A stretch of DNA of 64,000 nt from Bradyrhizobium sp. Ghvi (GTDB lineage: Bacteria > Pseudomonadota > Alphaproteobacteria > Rhizobiales > Xanthobacteraceae): the NCBI RefSeq assembly GCF_900115265.1, contig NZ_FOVU01000001.1, positions 469,001 to 533,000 on the forward strand, given 5' to 3'. Below, piece after piece: positions 44,024 through 52,427 of the stretch (its first letter is position 1; each line of letters begins with the position of its first letter). The notes beneath the pieces are model-generated. The model searched no databases, was not told the DNA's origin, and saw nothing but the letters and a program-made list of their open reading frames with translations. The position numbers were made by a program, and so were the translations under genes.

Positions 44024-44142
44024 CGTAGGGTGGGTTAGCCGAAGGCGTAACCCACCTCTTCTGTCTCCGCGAACGCTAAAGAGGTGAGTTACGCCGAGCG
44101 TACCTGCGCCAGGCGCAGTCCGCTCAGCTAACCCAGCCTACG
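44024..44142. repeat. Palindromic intergenic repeat, GTAGGGTGGGTTAGC family
   Basis: CGTAGGGTGGGTTAGC faces GCTAACCCAGCCTACG, with an inner pair GGCGTAACCCACCTCTT and AAAGAGGTGAGTTACGCC. It is organised like the copy at 33065-33205 and fills the gap between the SDR and enoyl-CoA hydratase genes. Confidence 0.82.
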
Positions 44143-44169
44143 AGAGCCAACAAGAACAGGGAGGAATCA

Positions 44170-45000
44170 TTGACCACCGAAACCACCATCGATACCGGCA
44201 CCAACGAGCTCCTCTGCGTTGTCAGCGACCGCGTCGCTGTCATCACGCTGAACCGGCCGGAGGCGCGCAATTCGCTGTCGGACGCGCTGACGCCGGCGCT
44301 GCGCATGATGATCCGCACCTGCGGCGAGAGCCCCGATGTCGGCGCGCTCCTGATCACCGGCGCCGGCGAAGCGTTCTGCGCCGGCGGCAACGTCAAGGGC
44401 ATGGGCGCGCATCGCGATCCCAAGAAGCTGGAGATGTCGCTCGAGGATCGCATCGCCGATCTGCAAGAGCGGCAACGGTTGCTGACGGGCGCGCTGGCGT
44501 CGGTACGCAAGCCGACAATCGCAGCCCTTCCTGGCCCCGCGGTCGGTGCCGGGCTCGCCATCGCCATGGCCTGCGACATCCGCATTGCCGCGCAATCGGC
44601 GTTCGTCGCCACCGGCTATGCCCGCATCGCGCTGTCGGGCGATTACGGCATCGCCTGGCTCCTCACCCGTCTCGTCGGCACCGCGCGGGCGCGCGAGCTG
44701 ATGTTCACCGGCGATCGTGTCGATGCCGCGCGCGCGGAAGCGATCGGCCTCGTCAATCGGGTCGTCCCCGACGACAAGTTGCAGGCCGAGGCCCTCGCCC
44801 TGGCCAAGTCGCTCGCCGAAGGCCCGCGCCTGGCGCTGCGCTACATGAAGGACAATCTCGACGAGGCCCTGCTGTTCGACTTCGAAACCGCCAGGGATCA
44901 CGAGGCCGAGCGGCTGGTGCGCCTGACCACGACCGCCGATCACAGGGAGGCCGTGCAGGCTTTCATCGAAAAGCGCAAGGCGGTGTTCACGGGGAAGTAG
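44170..45000 (+). CDS. Enoyl-CoA hydratase/isomerase family protein
   Basis: 276 residues from a TTG at 44170, justified by a strong GGGAGGA box five bases upstream. Crotonase fold: RVAVITLNRPEARNSLSD near 20, the first oxyanion loop GEAFCAGGNVKGMG near 70, the second LPGPAVGAGLAIAMACDIRIAA near 120, and ALSGDYGIAWLLTRLVG near 155, where the catalytic acid lies. It hydrates or isomerises an enoyl-CoA in fatty or aromatic acid degradation. Acyl-CoA dehydrogenase, SDR and alcohol dehydrogenase genes nearby fit a beta-oxidation role. The final VFTGK end is 21 bp from a repeat. Confidence 0.9.
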   Translation: MTTETTIDTGTNELLCVVSDRVAVITLNRPEARNSLSDALTPALRMMIRTCGESPDVGALLITGAGEAFCAGGNVKGMGAHRDPKKLEMSLEDRIADLQERQRLLTGALASVRKPTIAALPGPAVGAGLAIAMACDIRIAAQSAFVATGYARIALSGDYGIAWLLTRLVGTARARELMFTGDRVDAARAEAIGLVNRVVPDDKLQAEALALAKSLAEGPRLALRYMKDNLDEALLFDFETARDHEAERLVRLTTTADHREAVQAFIEKRKAVFTGK

Positions 45001-45021
45001 GAGCGTTCGAAAAATCGCGAA

Positions 45022-45177
45022 CCGTCACCCTGAGGTGCTCGCCTCTTCCGCGAGCCTCGAAGGGCGACGGCCCGACTGCTGCTGCGCGGAACTGCAGCAA
45101 GCAGCGGGGCCGTATCATCCTTCGAGGCTTGCTCAGCGGCGCAGATGCGCCGCTGAGCGCGCACCTCAGGATGACGG
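45022..45177. repeat. Palindromic intergenic repeat, CACCCTGAGGTGC family
   Basis: CCGTCACCCTGAGGTGC at the left faces GCACCTCAGGATGACGG at the right. Inner hairpins include CTTCGAGG/CCTCGAAG-type arms and GCTCAGCGGCGCAGATGCGCCGCTGAGC. A third family of long palindromes, seen only once in this window. Confidence 0.78.
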
Positions 45178-45190
45178 GTTTGATATTGGC

Positions 45191-45226
45191 AAAAAAACGC
45201 CCGGCGCTGGTTGGACCAGGCCGGGC
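45191..45226 (-). terminator. Intrinsic terminator of the GNAT gene
   Basis: On the minus strand GCCCGGC (45226-45220) pairs with GCCGGGC (45205-45199), extended by an inner CTGGT/ACCAG pair, and is followed by GTTTTTTT (45198-45191). It lies 11 bp after the stop of the acetyltransferase gene. Confidence 0.88.
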
Positions 45227-45237
45227 TTGCAGTCGTG

Positions 45238-45861
45238 TCAGGCCGAGGCTGAGGGGCTGTCGGCCTGACGGGAAAGAGCGGCGAGGCGCCAGCTGGCGCA
45301 GGGAATGTCGTTCGGCGCGACGTTGATCTCCTTGTCGAAGCGCACCAGCTTCCAATCATCAGGATGATTGACGAAGGAGAAACCGGATTTGCGAGCGAGC
45401 GAGATCATGGTCTCGTTCGAGCGCAGTGTGTCGCCGAACATGTGCTCGGCGCCAAGGGCTGCTGCGCGGCATTCGAGATTCTTCAGAAGCGCAGTGGCGA
45501 TGCCACGACCATGCCAGCGATCGTCCACTGACAGGCCGAATTCAAGCATCGAGGTCTCGGCATGCAAGGCATAGCGCGCCTCGGCGACGATGGTCTCGAA
45601 GCCGTCGACCACGGTGGTCGCGACTACGGTGAAACGTTCGCGCTCGCCGATCTGAAGGAAGTCGTTGAGCAGCCCCTTCGGCAGCTCGCTGATCGCGCCG
45701 AAGAAGCGGTTGTAGCGGGAGCGGGTCGAGAGCGAACGGAAGTAGTGCTGAAGCTCGTCGGTGTCGCGCGGCTCGACGAAGCGCAATTTGAGCGCATCAC
45801 CCTGCCAGGTGCGCAGCGTGTCCGAATATTGCTTCAGGTCCTCCAGGCGATAGGTGCCCAT
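45238..45861 (-). CDS. GNAT-family N-acetyltransferase
   Basis: 207 residues from MGTYRLEDLKQYSD at 45861; the longer frame would run across the DUF1127 gene upstream. The acetyl-CoA-binding motif A is VDDRWHGRGIATALLKNLECRAAALG near 130-155, preceded by the beta-strand MLEFGLSV. The N-terminal part (LRFVEPRDTDELQHYFRSLSTRSRYNRFFG) resembles the C-terminal acetyltransferase domains fused to acyl-CoA synthetases (Pat-like), so a protein lysine acetylase is possible. A terminator follows immediately. Confidence 0.85.
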   Translation of the reverse strand: MGTYRLEDLKQYSDTLRTWQGDALKLRFVEPRDTDELQHYFRSLSTRSRYNRFFGAISELPKGLLNDFLQIGERERFTVVATTVVDGFETIVAEARYALHAETSMLEFGLSVDDRWHGRGIATALLKNLECRAAALGAEHMFGDTLRSNETMISLARKSGFSFVNHPDDWKLVRFDKEINVAPNDIPCASWRLAALSRQADSPSASA

Positions 45862-45937
45862 GACACGCGCCCACGTAAAACTCGAATAGGGGACCGCCGG
45901 CGCCCCTGGGATCAGGCGGCGCCGGCTTGGCGGCCTA

Positions 45938-46141
45938 TCAGGCCCGCCAGAAGGGTTTGTCAGCCTCATAGGCAACGTCGGACCAGGACAGGCCAACGTC
46001 GTGGAGATCACGGGCGGTCCAGTTGGTGAGCTCACGCCTGTTGCGGTAGCGCTCATGCCAGAGATGGAGCGTCTCACTGACCTGCCGGATGAGGCCTGGC
46101 GCATGATGATTTGTCATCGAATTATCGGTCAACGTAGACAT
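45938..46141 (-). CDS. DUF1127 small protein
   Basis: 67 residues ending in the DUF1127 signature: LHLWHERYRNRRELTNWTARDLHDVGLSWSDVAYEADKPFWR, a short Arg-rich helix pair. DUF1127 proteins of Alphaproteobacteria are small RNA-binding or regulatory factors, some tied to phosphate and RNA turnover; the role of this one is unknown. It lies 76 bp before the GNAT gene on the same strand and is divergent from the LysR regulator gene. Confidence 0.88.
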   Translation of the reverse strand: MSTLTDNSMTNHHAPGLIRQVSETLHLWHERYRNRRELTNWTARDLHDVGLSWSDVAYEADKPFWRA

Positions 46142-46251
46142 TTTCAGCTCCTTGAGCTAAGCTTAACACTAATATCTGCCTCCGAATGCGCTGCCACAAA
46201 CGACAATTTGTACCCCTTCGCATGAATTAAGCTCATGCATGCTGCTGCCAA

Positions 46252-47145
46252 ATGACTGCCAGATTGCCATCCCTGAACGGTTTGCGGGCCTTTGAAGCGG
46301 CCGCGCGGCATCTCAGCTTCACACTGGCCGCAAGCGAGCTGAATGTGACGCAGACCGCGATCAGCCATCAAATTCGGCGTCTCGAGGAGGAGCTCGGCAT
46401 CCGTCTGTTCATCCGGCAGAACCGCTCGCTGGCGCTGACCCCCGAAGCGCGTGACTACCTCCCCGGTGTCCGCGCTGCCTTCAACGATCTTCGCCTCGCC
46501 ACCGACCGGCTGCTGCGCAAGGACGACGACAAGGTGCTGACGGTCTCGACGATCGCATCACTCGCGGCGAAATGGCTGCTGCCGCGTCTGACCGATTTCC
46601 AGGAGACCCATCCCGGCATCGACGTCCGCATCACCACCTCGACCAGTCTCGTCGACTTCCAGCGCGACAATGTCGATGCCGCGATTCGCTACGGCCGCGG
46701 CCAGTGGCCGGGCGTGCGTGCCGAGTGGCTGATGGCGGACGAGCTGTTTCCGGTGTGCAGTCCTTCCCTCCTTCGCGGCGAAAAATCGCTGCGCACGCCG
46801 GAGGATCTGAAGGACCATGTGCTTCTGCACACCAGCACCAGCGATGACTGGCGCCTCTGGCTGACAGCGGCGGGGCTTTCAACCAGCATCTCACGGCAGC
46901 CCGGCATCACCTTCGATATGACTTTCATGACCGTACAGGCGGCGATCGACGGCATGGGCGTGGCGATGGGCCGGACCTCCTATGTGCAGGACGATATCGC
47001 CAAGGGTCGGCTGGTGGTCCCCTTCAAGATCGCACTGCCGGCGGATGCAGGCTTTTATCTGGTCTCGCCGGAGGGCCGCCGCGAGGCGCCGAAGCTCGCG
47101 GCCTTTCGCCAATGGGTGCTCGCCGCGACCCAGAATAAAGCCTGA
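46252..47145 (+). CDS. LysR-type transcriptional regulator (GcvA-like)
   Basis: 297 residues. The N-terminal winged helix-turn-helix is clear (LNGLRAFEAAARHLSFTLAASELNVTQTAISHQIRRLEEELGIRLF, residues 8-55). The effector domain from about 90 resembles the GcvA/AmpR group (ISTIASLAAKWLLPRL-type segment, VDAAIRYGRGQWPGVRAEWL). The divergent DUF1127 gene and the downstream MFS transporter (142 bp, same strand) are candidate targets. A T-N11-A type LysR box was not confidently identified in the 110-bp intergenic region. Confidence 0.9.
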   Translation: MTARLPSLNGLRAFEAAARHLSFTLAASELNVTQTAISHQIRRLEEELGIRLFIRQNRSLALTPEARDYLPGVRAAFNDLRLATDRLLRKDDDKVLTVSTIASLAAKWLLPRLTDFQETHPGIDVRITTSTSLVDFQRDNVDAAIRYGRGQWPGVRAEWLMADELFPVCSPSLLRGEKSLRTPEDLKDHVLLHTSTSDDWRLWLTAAGLSTSISRQPGITFDMTFMTVQAAIDGMGVAMGRTSYVQDDIAKGRLVVPFKIALPADAGFYLVSPEGRREAPKLAAFRQWVLAATQNKA

Positions 47146-47287
47146 AAACTCATCAGCTTCCCCAGCGAAATGGGTTGACTCGCAACGTCCCGCGCGAGAG
47201 GGGTAGCCAGATTGTCGCAGCAGCAATTTGTCGCCTTGCCGTGAAATGAGTTCCGGTCCGGCCACGTCTCGAAGGGGAGTAACGTTC

Positions 47288-48628
47288 ATGGCTGGACCAG
47301 CCACCAACCCGCCCGCAATCAAGTCGCGCATCGGCGCGATCCTGCGCGCCACATCAGGCAATTTTCTCGAGCAGTTCGACTTCTTCCTGTTCGGCTTCTA
47401 TGCGCAGGATATCGCCAAGGCGTTTTTCCCGGCCGCAGACGAGACCGCGGCCCTGCTCAATGCGTATGGCGTGTTCTGGCTCGGCGCGCTGATGCGCCCG
47501 GTGGGCGCCATCGTTCTTGGTGCCTATATCGACCGTATCGGCCGGCGCCAGGGCCTGATCTTCACACTCGCGCTCATGGCGCTCGGCACCGTGGTGATTG
47601 CGTTCTGCCCCTCTTACGCAGCGATCGGTGTTGCCGCTCCGGTCATCGTGCTGATCGGCCGATTGATCCAGGGCTTCTCGGCCGGCGTGGAGCTCGGCGG
47701 CGTTTCCGTCTATCTCTCCGAGATCGCCACGCCCGGCAATCGCGGCTTCTACACCTCGTTCCAATCATCCAGTCAGCAAGTCGCGATCTTCGTCGCAGCG
47801 ATCCTCGGCTTCATCCTGAGGGAGCTCATCCCCGGCGACACCTTCCTCGATGTGATCGGCGGCGTTGCGAAATGGCGTATCCCGTTCTTTGTCGGCTGCA
47901 TCATCATCCCGGTCATTTTCTTCCTGCGGCGCTCGCTCGAGGAAACCCCGGCCTTCCTGGCCATGAAGAAGCATCCGACCGCGCGCGAAGTGTTCGCGTC
48001 GGCGATCGCCAACTGGCGCATCGTTATCCTCGGTATGATGATCGCCGTGCTGACCACCACGACCTTCTACTTCATCACGGTCTATGCCCCTGGCTTCGGC
48101 AAGCAGCTCAATCTGTCGCCGACCGGAACGCTGCTGGTGACGCTTCTCGTTGCTGTCACCAACTTCATCTGGAATCCGGTCGGCGGGGCGCTGTCCGACC
48201 GCATTGGGCGCAAGCCGGTGTTGGTGACGATCGCGGCCCTATCGTTCCTGACGGCTTACCCCGCGCTGTCCTGGCTCGCGGCAGCTCCCAGCCTCGGGAA
48301 ACTGCTGGCGGTGCAGATGATGTTCTCGTTCTACTTTGGCGTTTACAGCGGCACGATGCTGGGATGCCTGGTCGAGATCGTGCCGGCCCATGTCCGCACC
48401 ACCTGCTTCTCGATCGCTTTCGCCCTCGCCGCAGGCATCTTCGGCACGTCGACGCCCGCCGTGGCGACCAAGCTGATCAGCATGACCAACGGCGACAAGG
48501 CCTCGCCGGCGTATTGGCTCATGTTCGGAGCGGCACTCGGCATCATCGCCGCGCTAACCGTTTATCGTGGCGGCAAGCAGGCGGTGCCTGCCTATGATAC
48601 GGCTAGGGAGCCCGCGACGGGACAGTAA
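47288..48628 (+). CDS. MFS transporter, citrate/tricarballylate-proton symporter type
   Basis: 446 residues from [12 protein letters not shown] at 47288 (GGGGAG upstream). Twelve transmembrane helices are expected. MHS-family motifs: [25 protein letters not shown] at the first helix, [15 protein letters not shown] (the DRxGRR loop near 85), [38 protein letters not shown] near 135, and a second DRIGRKPVL loop near 310. These are features of citrate, tricarballylate or alpha-ketoglutarate proton symporters. The upstream LysR gene probably regulates it. Confidence 0.88.
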   Translation: MAGPATNPPAIKSRIGAILRATSGNFLEQFDFFLFGFYAQDIAKAFFPAADETAALLNAYGVFWLGALMRPVGAIVLGAYIDRIGRRQGLIFTLALMALGTVVIAFCPSYAAIGVAAPVIVLIGRLIQGFSAGVELGGVSVYLSEIATPGNRGFYTSFQSSSQQVAIFVAAILGFILRELIPGDTFLDVIGGVAKWRIPFFVGCIIIPVIFFLRRSLEETPAFLAMKKHPTAREVFASAIANWRIVILGMMIAVLTTTTFYFITVYAPGFGKQLNLSPTGTLLVTLLVAVTNFIWNPVGGALSDRIGRKPVLVTIAALSFLTAYPALSWLAAAPSLGKLLAVQMMFSFYFGVYSGTMLGCLVEIVPAHVRTTCFSIAFALAAGIFGTSTPAVATKLISMTNGDKASPAYWLMFGAALGIIAALTVYRGGKQAVPAYDTAREPATGQ

Positions 48629-48633
48629 GACGG

Positions 48634-48762
48634 CGTCATTCCGGGGCGCCTCGAAGAGGCGAGCCCGGAATCCAATTCTCCCATTGTTCCACACGCACGA
48701 TGGATTCTCTGATGCGCAATTGCGCATCGGAGCTCGATGCTTCGCATCGCTCCGGAATGACG
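48634..48762. repeat. Palindromic intergenic repeat, CATTCCGGGGC family (long copy)
   Basis: CGTCATTCCGGGGCGCCTCGAAGAGGCG begins the element and GCTCCGGAATGACG ends it. The inner palindromes GATGCGCAATTGCGCATC and GATGCTTCGCATC are shared with the copy at 31439-31540. It separates the convergent transporter and Rieske genes. Confidence 0.82.
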
Positions 48763-48767
48763 GAGAC

Positions 48768-49181
48768 TTACAGCTCCACCACGACGTAGTCGCTCTCCAC
48801 TGTCACCGTGACAGTCTCGGCCACATACGGTCCCTTCACGACGCTTGCGCCCGGCTCGACATGGGCCGCATAGGCCTTCACGCGGAAGCGGCGGGGATCG
48901 CAGTAGGACTGGCCGGTGCGGATGTCGAACTCCCAGCCGTGCCAGGGGCAGCGAATGATCTCACCAAGCCTGGTGTATTCGATCTCGCCGGGATCCCCGG
49001 ACTGCGCAAGCCCGATCAGCGGGCCCTCGCACAAGGCCGCCCCCTGGTGCGGGCAGCGATTCATCAAGCCGAAATACTCGCCCTTGATGTTGAAGACCGC
49101 GATCGGCCGTCCCTCGATCTCAAGGAATTTTCGCGTCCCCGGCGGAAGCTCGTCCACCGGCGCAATCACATGACGCGCCAT
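48768..49181 (-). CDS. Rieske 2Fe-2S ferredoxin-type protein
   Basis: 137 residues from the ATG at 49181, which shares one base with the stop of the upstream amidohydrolase (TGATG). The Rieske cluster motifs are CPHQGAALCEG (first Cys-His pair near 43-45) and CPWHGWEFDIRTG (second pair near 79-82). It is single-domain, like the ferredoxin components of aromatic ring-hydroxylating oxygenases, and carries electrons at moderate potential. No oxygenase large subunit is encoded here; its partner may be the amidohydrolase pathway, since the three genes form an operon. Confidence 0.9.
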   Translation of the reverse strand: MARHVIAPVDELPPGTRKFLEIEGRPIAVFNIKGEYFGLMNRCPHQGAALCEGPLIGLAQSGDPGEIEYTRLGEIIRCPWHGWEFDIRTGQSYCDPRRFRVKAYAAHVEPGASVVKGPYVAETVTVTVESDYVVVEL

Positions 49182-50290
49182 CAAGCTATTCCGTAGAGCT
49201 TCTTGGCATTGCCGAGATAGAACGCCTCGCGATTGGCTTCACTGACGCCTGCAGGCAGCACGCGTGACGGCTCGTCATAATCCCAATGCGGATAATCGGT
49301 CGCGAACAGCAGACGGTCCCAGCCGATCCAGTTGATGACGTCGAACAGGTCTTCGCGCCTTTCAGGGTCCTCCATCGGCTGCGTCGTCCACCACACCTGC
49401 TCGCGGATATATTCGGACGGCGGCCGCTTGACGTGCGGCACCTCGCTGCGCAGCCGCTGCCAGACCTTGTCGAGGCGCCAAGCCAGCGACGGCGCCCAGC
49501 CGAAGCCGGCCTCGATCATCACCATCTTCAATTTCGGGAAGCGCTCGAACACGCCTTCCAGCACGAGACTCGCCAGCGCCGATTGCTGGCACTGCGAATG
49601 GCCCACCATCTCCTCGATGTAATAGGACGGCCAGCCCGACGGCGTGATCGGGTTGCCGCCAAACCCGAAGGCGTGCACGCCGACTGGAAGGCCCGCCTCT
49701 TCCGCAGCCTGGTAGATCGGCCAATAGCGGCGCTGGCCGAGCGGCTCGACGTTGCGGCTCAGCAGCAGCACCTGCACGAAGTTCTTGTCGCCGGCGCGCT
49801 CGCGGATCTCGGCGGCGGCCGACAGCCCGTCCTCATTGCCGACGACGATGGACGCCTTCAGCCGCTTGTCCTTGCTGGTCCATTTGTCGATCTGCCAGTC
49901 GTTGATCGCCGAGCACAGCGCCGCCGAGAGCTCGTGGTTGCGGATGCCCTGGCCGGTCCCCAGCGGATTGAGCACACCAAGCTGCACGTTGTTCGGATCG
50001 AGCAGTTGCTTCTGCATGAAGGCGAGCGAGGAGCCCTGCGGGCCGCCTTCCGGCGGATAGGCATCGCGGCGCGAGGCATTGGGCTGAGCCTTCGGATAGG
50101 GCGGCCCTTCCATCATGCCCTGATAGGCATGAACGCCGTAAATCTCGAGGTGATGCTGCCAGCGTTTGGCGAGATAGGGATAAAGCTCGGCCCGGGTGGC
50201 GCGTGCCGGATGGATGTCGCAGTCCGCAATCGCGGTTTTCGTCGTCGATGGGGAAGCGGCCTCTAGGCTCTCGCGGAACTGGATATTCAT
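49181..50290 (-). CDS. Amidohydrolase 2 (ACMSD-like) family protein, copy 1
   Basis: 369 residues. TIM-barrel metal site: DCDIHPARAT near residue 24 replaces the usual DxHxH, PVGVHAFGFGGNP near 200 holds the barrel histidine, and FATDYPHWDYDEP near 330 has the last aspartate. The protein belongs to the PF04909 group of decarboxylases and hydrolases that act on aromatic carboxylates. It is the middle gene of an operon with a paralogue (50316-51374) and a Rieske protein. The copies share DYPHW, PVGxHA and ERFPKLKMVMIEAG-like segments. Confidence 0.88.
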   Translation of the reverse strand: MNIQFRESLEAASPSTTKTAIADCDIHPARATRAELYPYLAKRWQHHLEIYGVHAYQGMMEGPPYPKAQPNASRRDAYPPEGGPQGSSLAFMQKQLLDPNNVQLGVLNPLGTGQGIRNHELSAALCSAINDWQIDKWTSKDKRLKASIVVGNEDGLSAAAEIRERAGDKNFVQVLLLSRNVEPLGQRRYWPIYQAAEEAGLPVGVHAFGFGGNPITPSGWPSYYIEEMVGHSQCQQSALASLVLEGVFERFPKLKMVMIEAGFGWAPSLAWRLDKVWQRLRSEVPHVKRPPSEYIREQVWWTTQPMEDPERREDLFDVINWIGWDRLLFATDYPHWDYDEPSRVLPAGVSEANREAFYLGNAKKLYGIA

Positions 50291-50315
50291 CGCCTTGCCT
50301 CCTTTGGCAGCGGGC

Positions 50316-51374
50316 TCATTTCAGGCGGGGATAAGTCGTATGCGGATTGTCGATCATGATCTTGCGCACGAGATCGGGGGCGAGCCCCTCGGGCAGCGCA
50401 TCCTGGCCGTCGAACTGCCAGTGCGGATAGTCCGTGGAGAATAGGACCAATTCGTCGGACTGCATATGCTCAAACAAGCGATTTAATGTCGCCGCGTTCG
50501 GCGGCGCATCAAATGGCTGTAATGAGAAGCGGATGTTGCTGCGCACAATCTCCAGCGGCGCGCGATCGACCCATGGCGTCTCCATTCGCACCCCACGCCA
50601 GAATTTGTGTAGCCGCCAGAGATACGGCGCGATCCAGGAGACGCCGGACTCCAGCATCACCATTTTCAGGTGCGGATATTTGGCGAACACGCCTTCGACG
50701 ATCAGACTGGTGAGCTGGGTCTGGAACGCCTGGGCCTGACCGACATAATCCTCGATGTGGTAGGAACCCCAGCCCACCGCGGTCGGTGGATTGTGATAGG
50801 CGGAACCGGCGTGAATGCCCACCGGCAGATCGTGTCGTTGCGCGGCCTCGTAGATCGGCCACAGCGCGCGTTTGCCGAGCGGCACGTCGCCCATGACCAG
50901 CATCAGCACCTGCACGAAGCGCTGGTCCGCTGCGCAGCGCTCGATCTCGGCGACGGCTTTTTCGATGCTTTGCGTCGGGATCACGATCGAGCCGCGCAGC
51001 CGGGAATCGCGGTCGAGCCATTCTGTCGCCAGCCAATCGTTGACCGCGCGGCAGAAGGCAGCCTGCATGTCCTCGGAAAACACCATTTGCACGCCGTAGA
51101 GCGGATTGCAGATCGCATAGCCGAGCTGGAAGGGATCGAGCACGTGGCGCTGCATGTCCTGCAGGCTCTCGCCGGGCTTTCCTTTCTCGGGCCGCCAGTC
51201 GGGCCGCGCAGTGATCGGTGAGTTCTGCGGATAGGACTGAGAGACGAGGTCGACCATGCCGCGCGTCGTCACCTGATCGCGCCAATAGTCGTTCAGGTAC
51301 GGCAGCAGGCTGGTCAGATGCGGCACGGCCGGATGTACGTCGCAATCCACTCCGCCGGCGATCAGGGACGTCAT
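50316..51374 (-). CDS. Amidohydrolase 2 (ACMSD-like) family protein, copy 2
   Basis: 352 residues from MTSLIAGGVDCDVHP at 51374; AAGG lies upstream. The metal site reads DCDVHP near 10, PVGIHAGSAYHNPP near 185 and FSTDYPHWQFDGQD near 315. Like copy 1 it has DCD(I/V)HP in place of the DxHxH motif, so the first metal ligand set differs from classical amidohydrolases. The 25-bp gap to copy 1 indicates cotranscription. An aromatic acid decarboxylase or lactonase function is possible; substrate unknown. Confidence 0.88.
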   Translation of the reverse strand: MTSLIAGGVDCDVHPAVPHLTSLLPYLNDYWRDQVTTRGMVDLVSQSYPQNSPITARPDWRPEKGKPGESLQDMQRHVLDPFQLGYAICNPLYGVQMVFSEDMQAAFCRAVNDWLATEWLDRDSRLRGSIVIPTQSIEKAVAEIERCAADQRFVQVLMLVMGDVPLGKRALWPIYEAAQRHDLPVGIHAGSAYHNPPTAVGWGSYHIEDYVGQAQAFQTQLTSLIVEGVFAKYPHLKMVMLESGVSWIAPYLWRLHKFWRGVRMETPWVDRAPLEIVRSNIRFSLQPFDAPPNAATLNRLFEHMQSDELVLFSTDYPHWQFDGQDALPEGLAPDLVRKIMIDNPHTTYPRLK

Positions 51375-51517
51375 GACGTCTGCCTTCTCACGTTTCCTGG
51401 CATGTCTGTTCTTGTATCCACCATTCAAGCAGGCCTGCCCGTCGCCCGCAACTCAGCCAAGGCTTCCGTCATATGCTAGGAAGGCGGAGCTCGATTGCGA
51501 ACGAACAGGGGGACGGG

Positions 51518-52003
51518 ATGAAAGAACTCATTGGGATTGCGGAACGGGTCGCCGCGAAACTGATCGCGCGCAAAGAGACTATCGCCGTCGCGGAATCCTC
51601 GACCGGCGGCTTGATCGCTGCAAGCCTGCTCGCGGTGCCCGGCGCGTCCGCTTATTTTCTCGGGGGCGCGGTGGTCTACACCCGCGATGCCAGACGCGTG
51701 CTGATGGATATTTCGGATGAAGGAATGAAGGGCTTTCGCTCCTCATCGGAGCCATACGCGCAACTGTTGGCGGAACAGATGCGTGGCCGCTTCAGCTCCG
51801 ACTGGGCCCTGTCTGAGACCGGCGCCGCCGGCCCGACCGGCAACCGCTACGGCGATGCCGCCGGCAATAGCTGCATGGCTGTGGCGGGGCCTGCAGCCGA
51901 GGTGATGACGCTGGAGACTGATAGTAATGACCGGTTCGCGAATATGCAGGTGTTCGCTGCGACGGCGCTGAAATTGCTGCTGAAGAAATTGGAGGCGCGG
52001 TGA
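51518..52003 (+). CDS. CinA C-terminal domain / nicotinamide-nucleotide amidase (PncC-like)
   Basis: 161 residues from the ATG at 51518 with GGGGGACGGG upstream. The whole protein is a CinA amidase domain: AESSTGGLIAASLLAVPGASAYFLGGAVVY near 25-55, and the GGAAGP-like SETGAAGPTGNRYGDAAG near 108. The family deamidates NMN to recycle NAD. The length is that of stand-alone PncC. It is divergent from the amidohydrolase operon and stands alone; the next gene is convergent with a 12-bp gap. Confidence 0.88.
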   Translation: MKELIGIAERVAAKLIARKETIAVAESSTGGLIAASLLAVPGASAYFLGGAVVYTRDARRVLMDISDEGMKGFRSSSEPYAQLLAEQMRGRFSSDWALSETGAAGPTGNRYGDAAGNSCMAVAGPAAEVMTLETDSNDRFANMQVFAATALKLLLKKLEAR

Positions 52004-52015
52004 CAGCCAACCTTC

Positions 52016-52291
52016 TCACCGTCTCAAATGCCGTATGAATATCCGTACCACATAGCCTTTGAACCGCGGCGCCTCGTCGTAGAGGTCCGAGGCGATCCGC
52101 TCGATGGTCTCGCGCAGCGAGGTGAACTGCGCCTGCCGCGCGCTGCTCTCGGTGCCCTGCATGCCCGCCAGTTCATCCATCGCGGCATCGCTGATCTGGC
52201 ACTGCACGACTTCATCGTCGCTCAGCATGGTGAAGCGAAAGGCCAGCCGTTCGAGGTCGTGGCCGATGATCCTGTCGCGCGTCAGCGGCAT
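52016..52291 (-). CDS. DUF1488 family protein
   Basis: 91 residues from the ATG at 52291. The pattern DLERLAFRFTMLSDDEVVQCQISDAAMDEL with C-terminal RFKGYVVRIFIRHLRR fits DUF1488, small proteins of unknown function in Proteobacteria. The longer frame (166 residues) has a low-complexity Arg/Pro leader and crosses a strong hairpin. The ribosome binding site GGGA lies inside that hairpin, suggesting control of translation. Confidence 0.8.
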   Translation of the reverse strand: MPLTRDRIIGHDLERLAFRFTMLSDDEVVQCQISDAAMDELAGMQGTESSARQAQFTSLRETIERIASDLYDEAPRFKGYVVRIFIRHLRR

Positions 52292-52294
52292 TCG

Positions 52295-52326
52295 ATTGTC
52301 CCGTTCGCGCCCCCGAACGGGACAAT
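52295..52326 (-). promoter_or_regulatory. Perfect 13-bp hairpin covering the ribosome binding site of the DUF1488 gene
   Basis: ATTGTCCCGTTCG (52295-52307) pairs perfectly with CGAACGGGACAAT (52314-52326) around a six-base loop. In the minus-strand mRNA the 3' arm contains the GGGA box and ends three bases before the ATG at 52291. As RNA it would hide the ribosome binding site; as DNA it could be an operator. Confidence 0.6.
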
Positions 52327-52427
52327 GCTGAAAATCTGACGCTTTGTCACCATCCGCGCCGACGGACAGAGCAGCCACCGGGGGAGCCTGCAACAGCACT
52401 GCTCCGTCGAATGGCGCCGCTCCGGCT

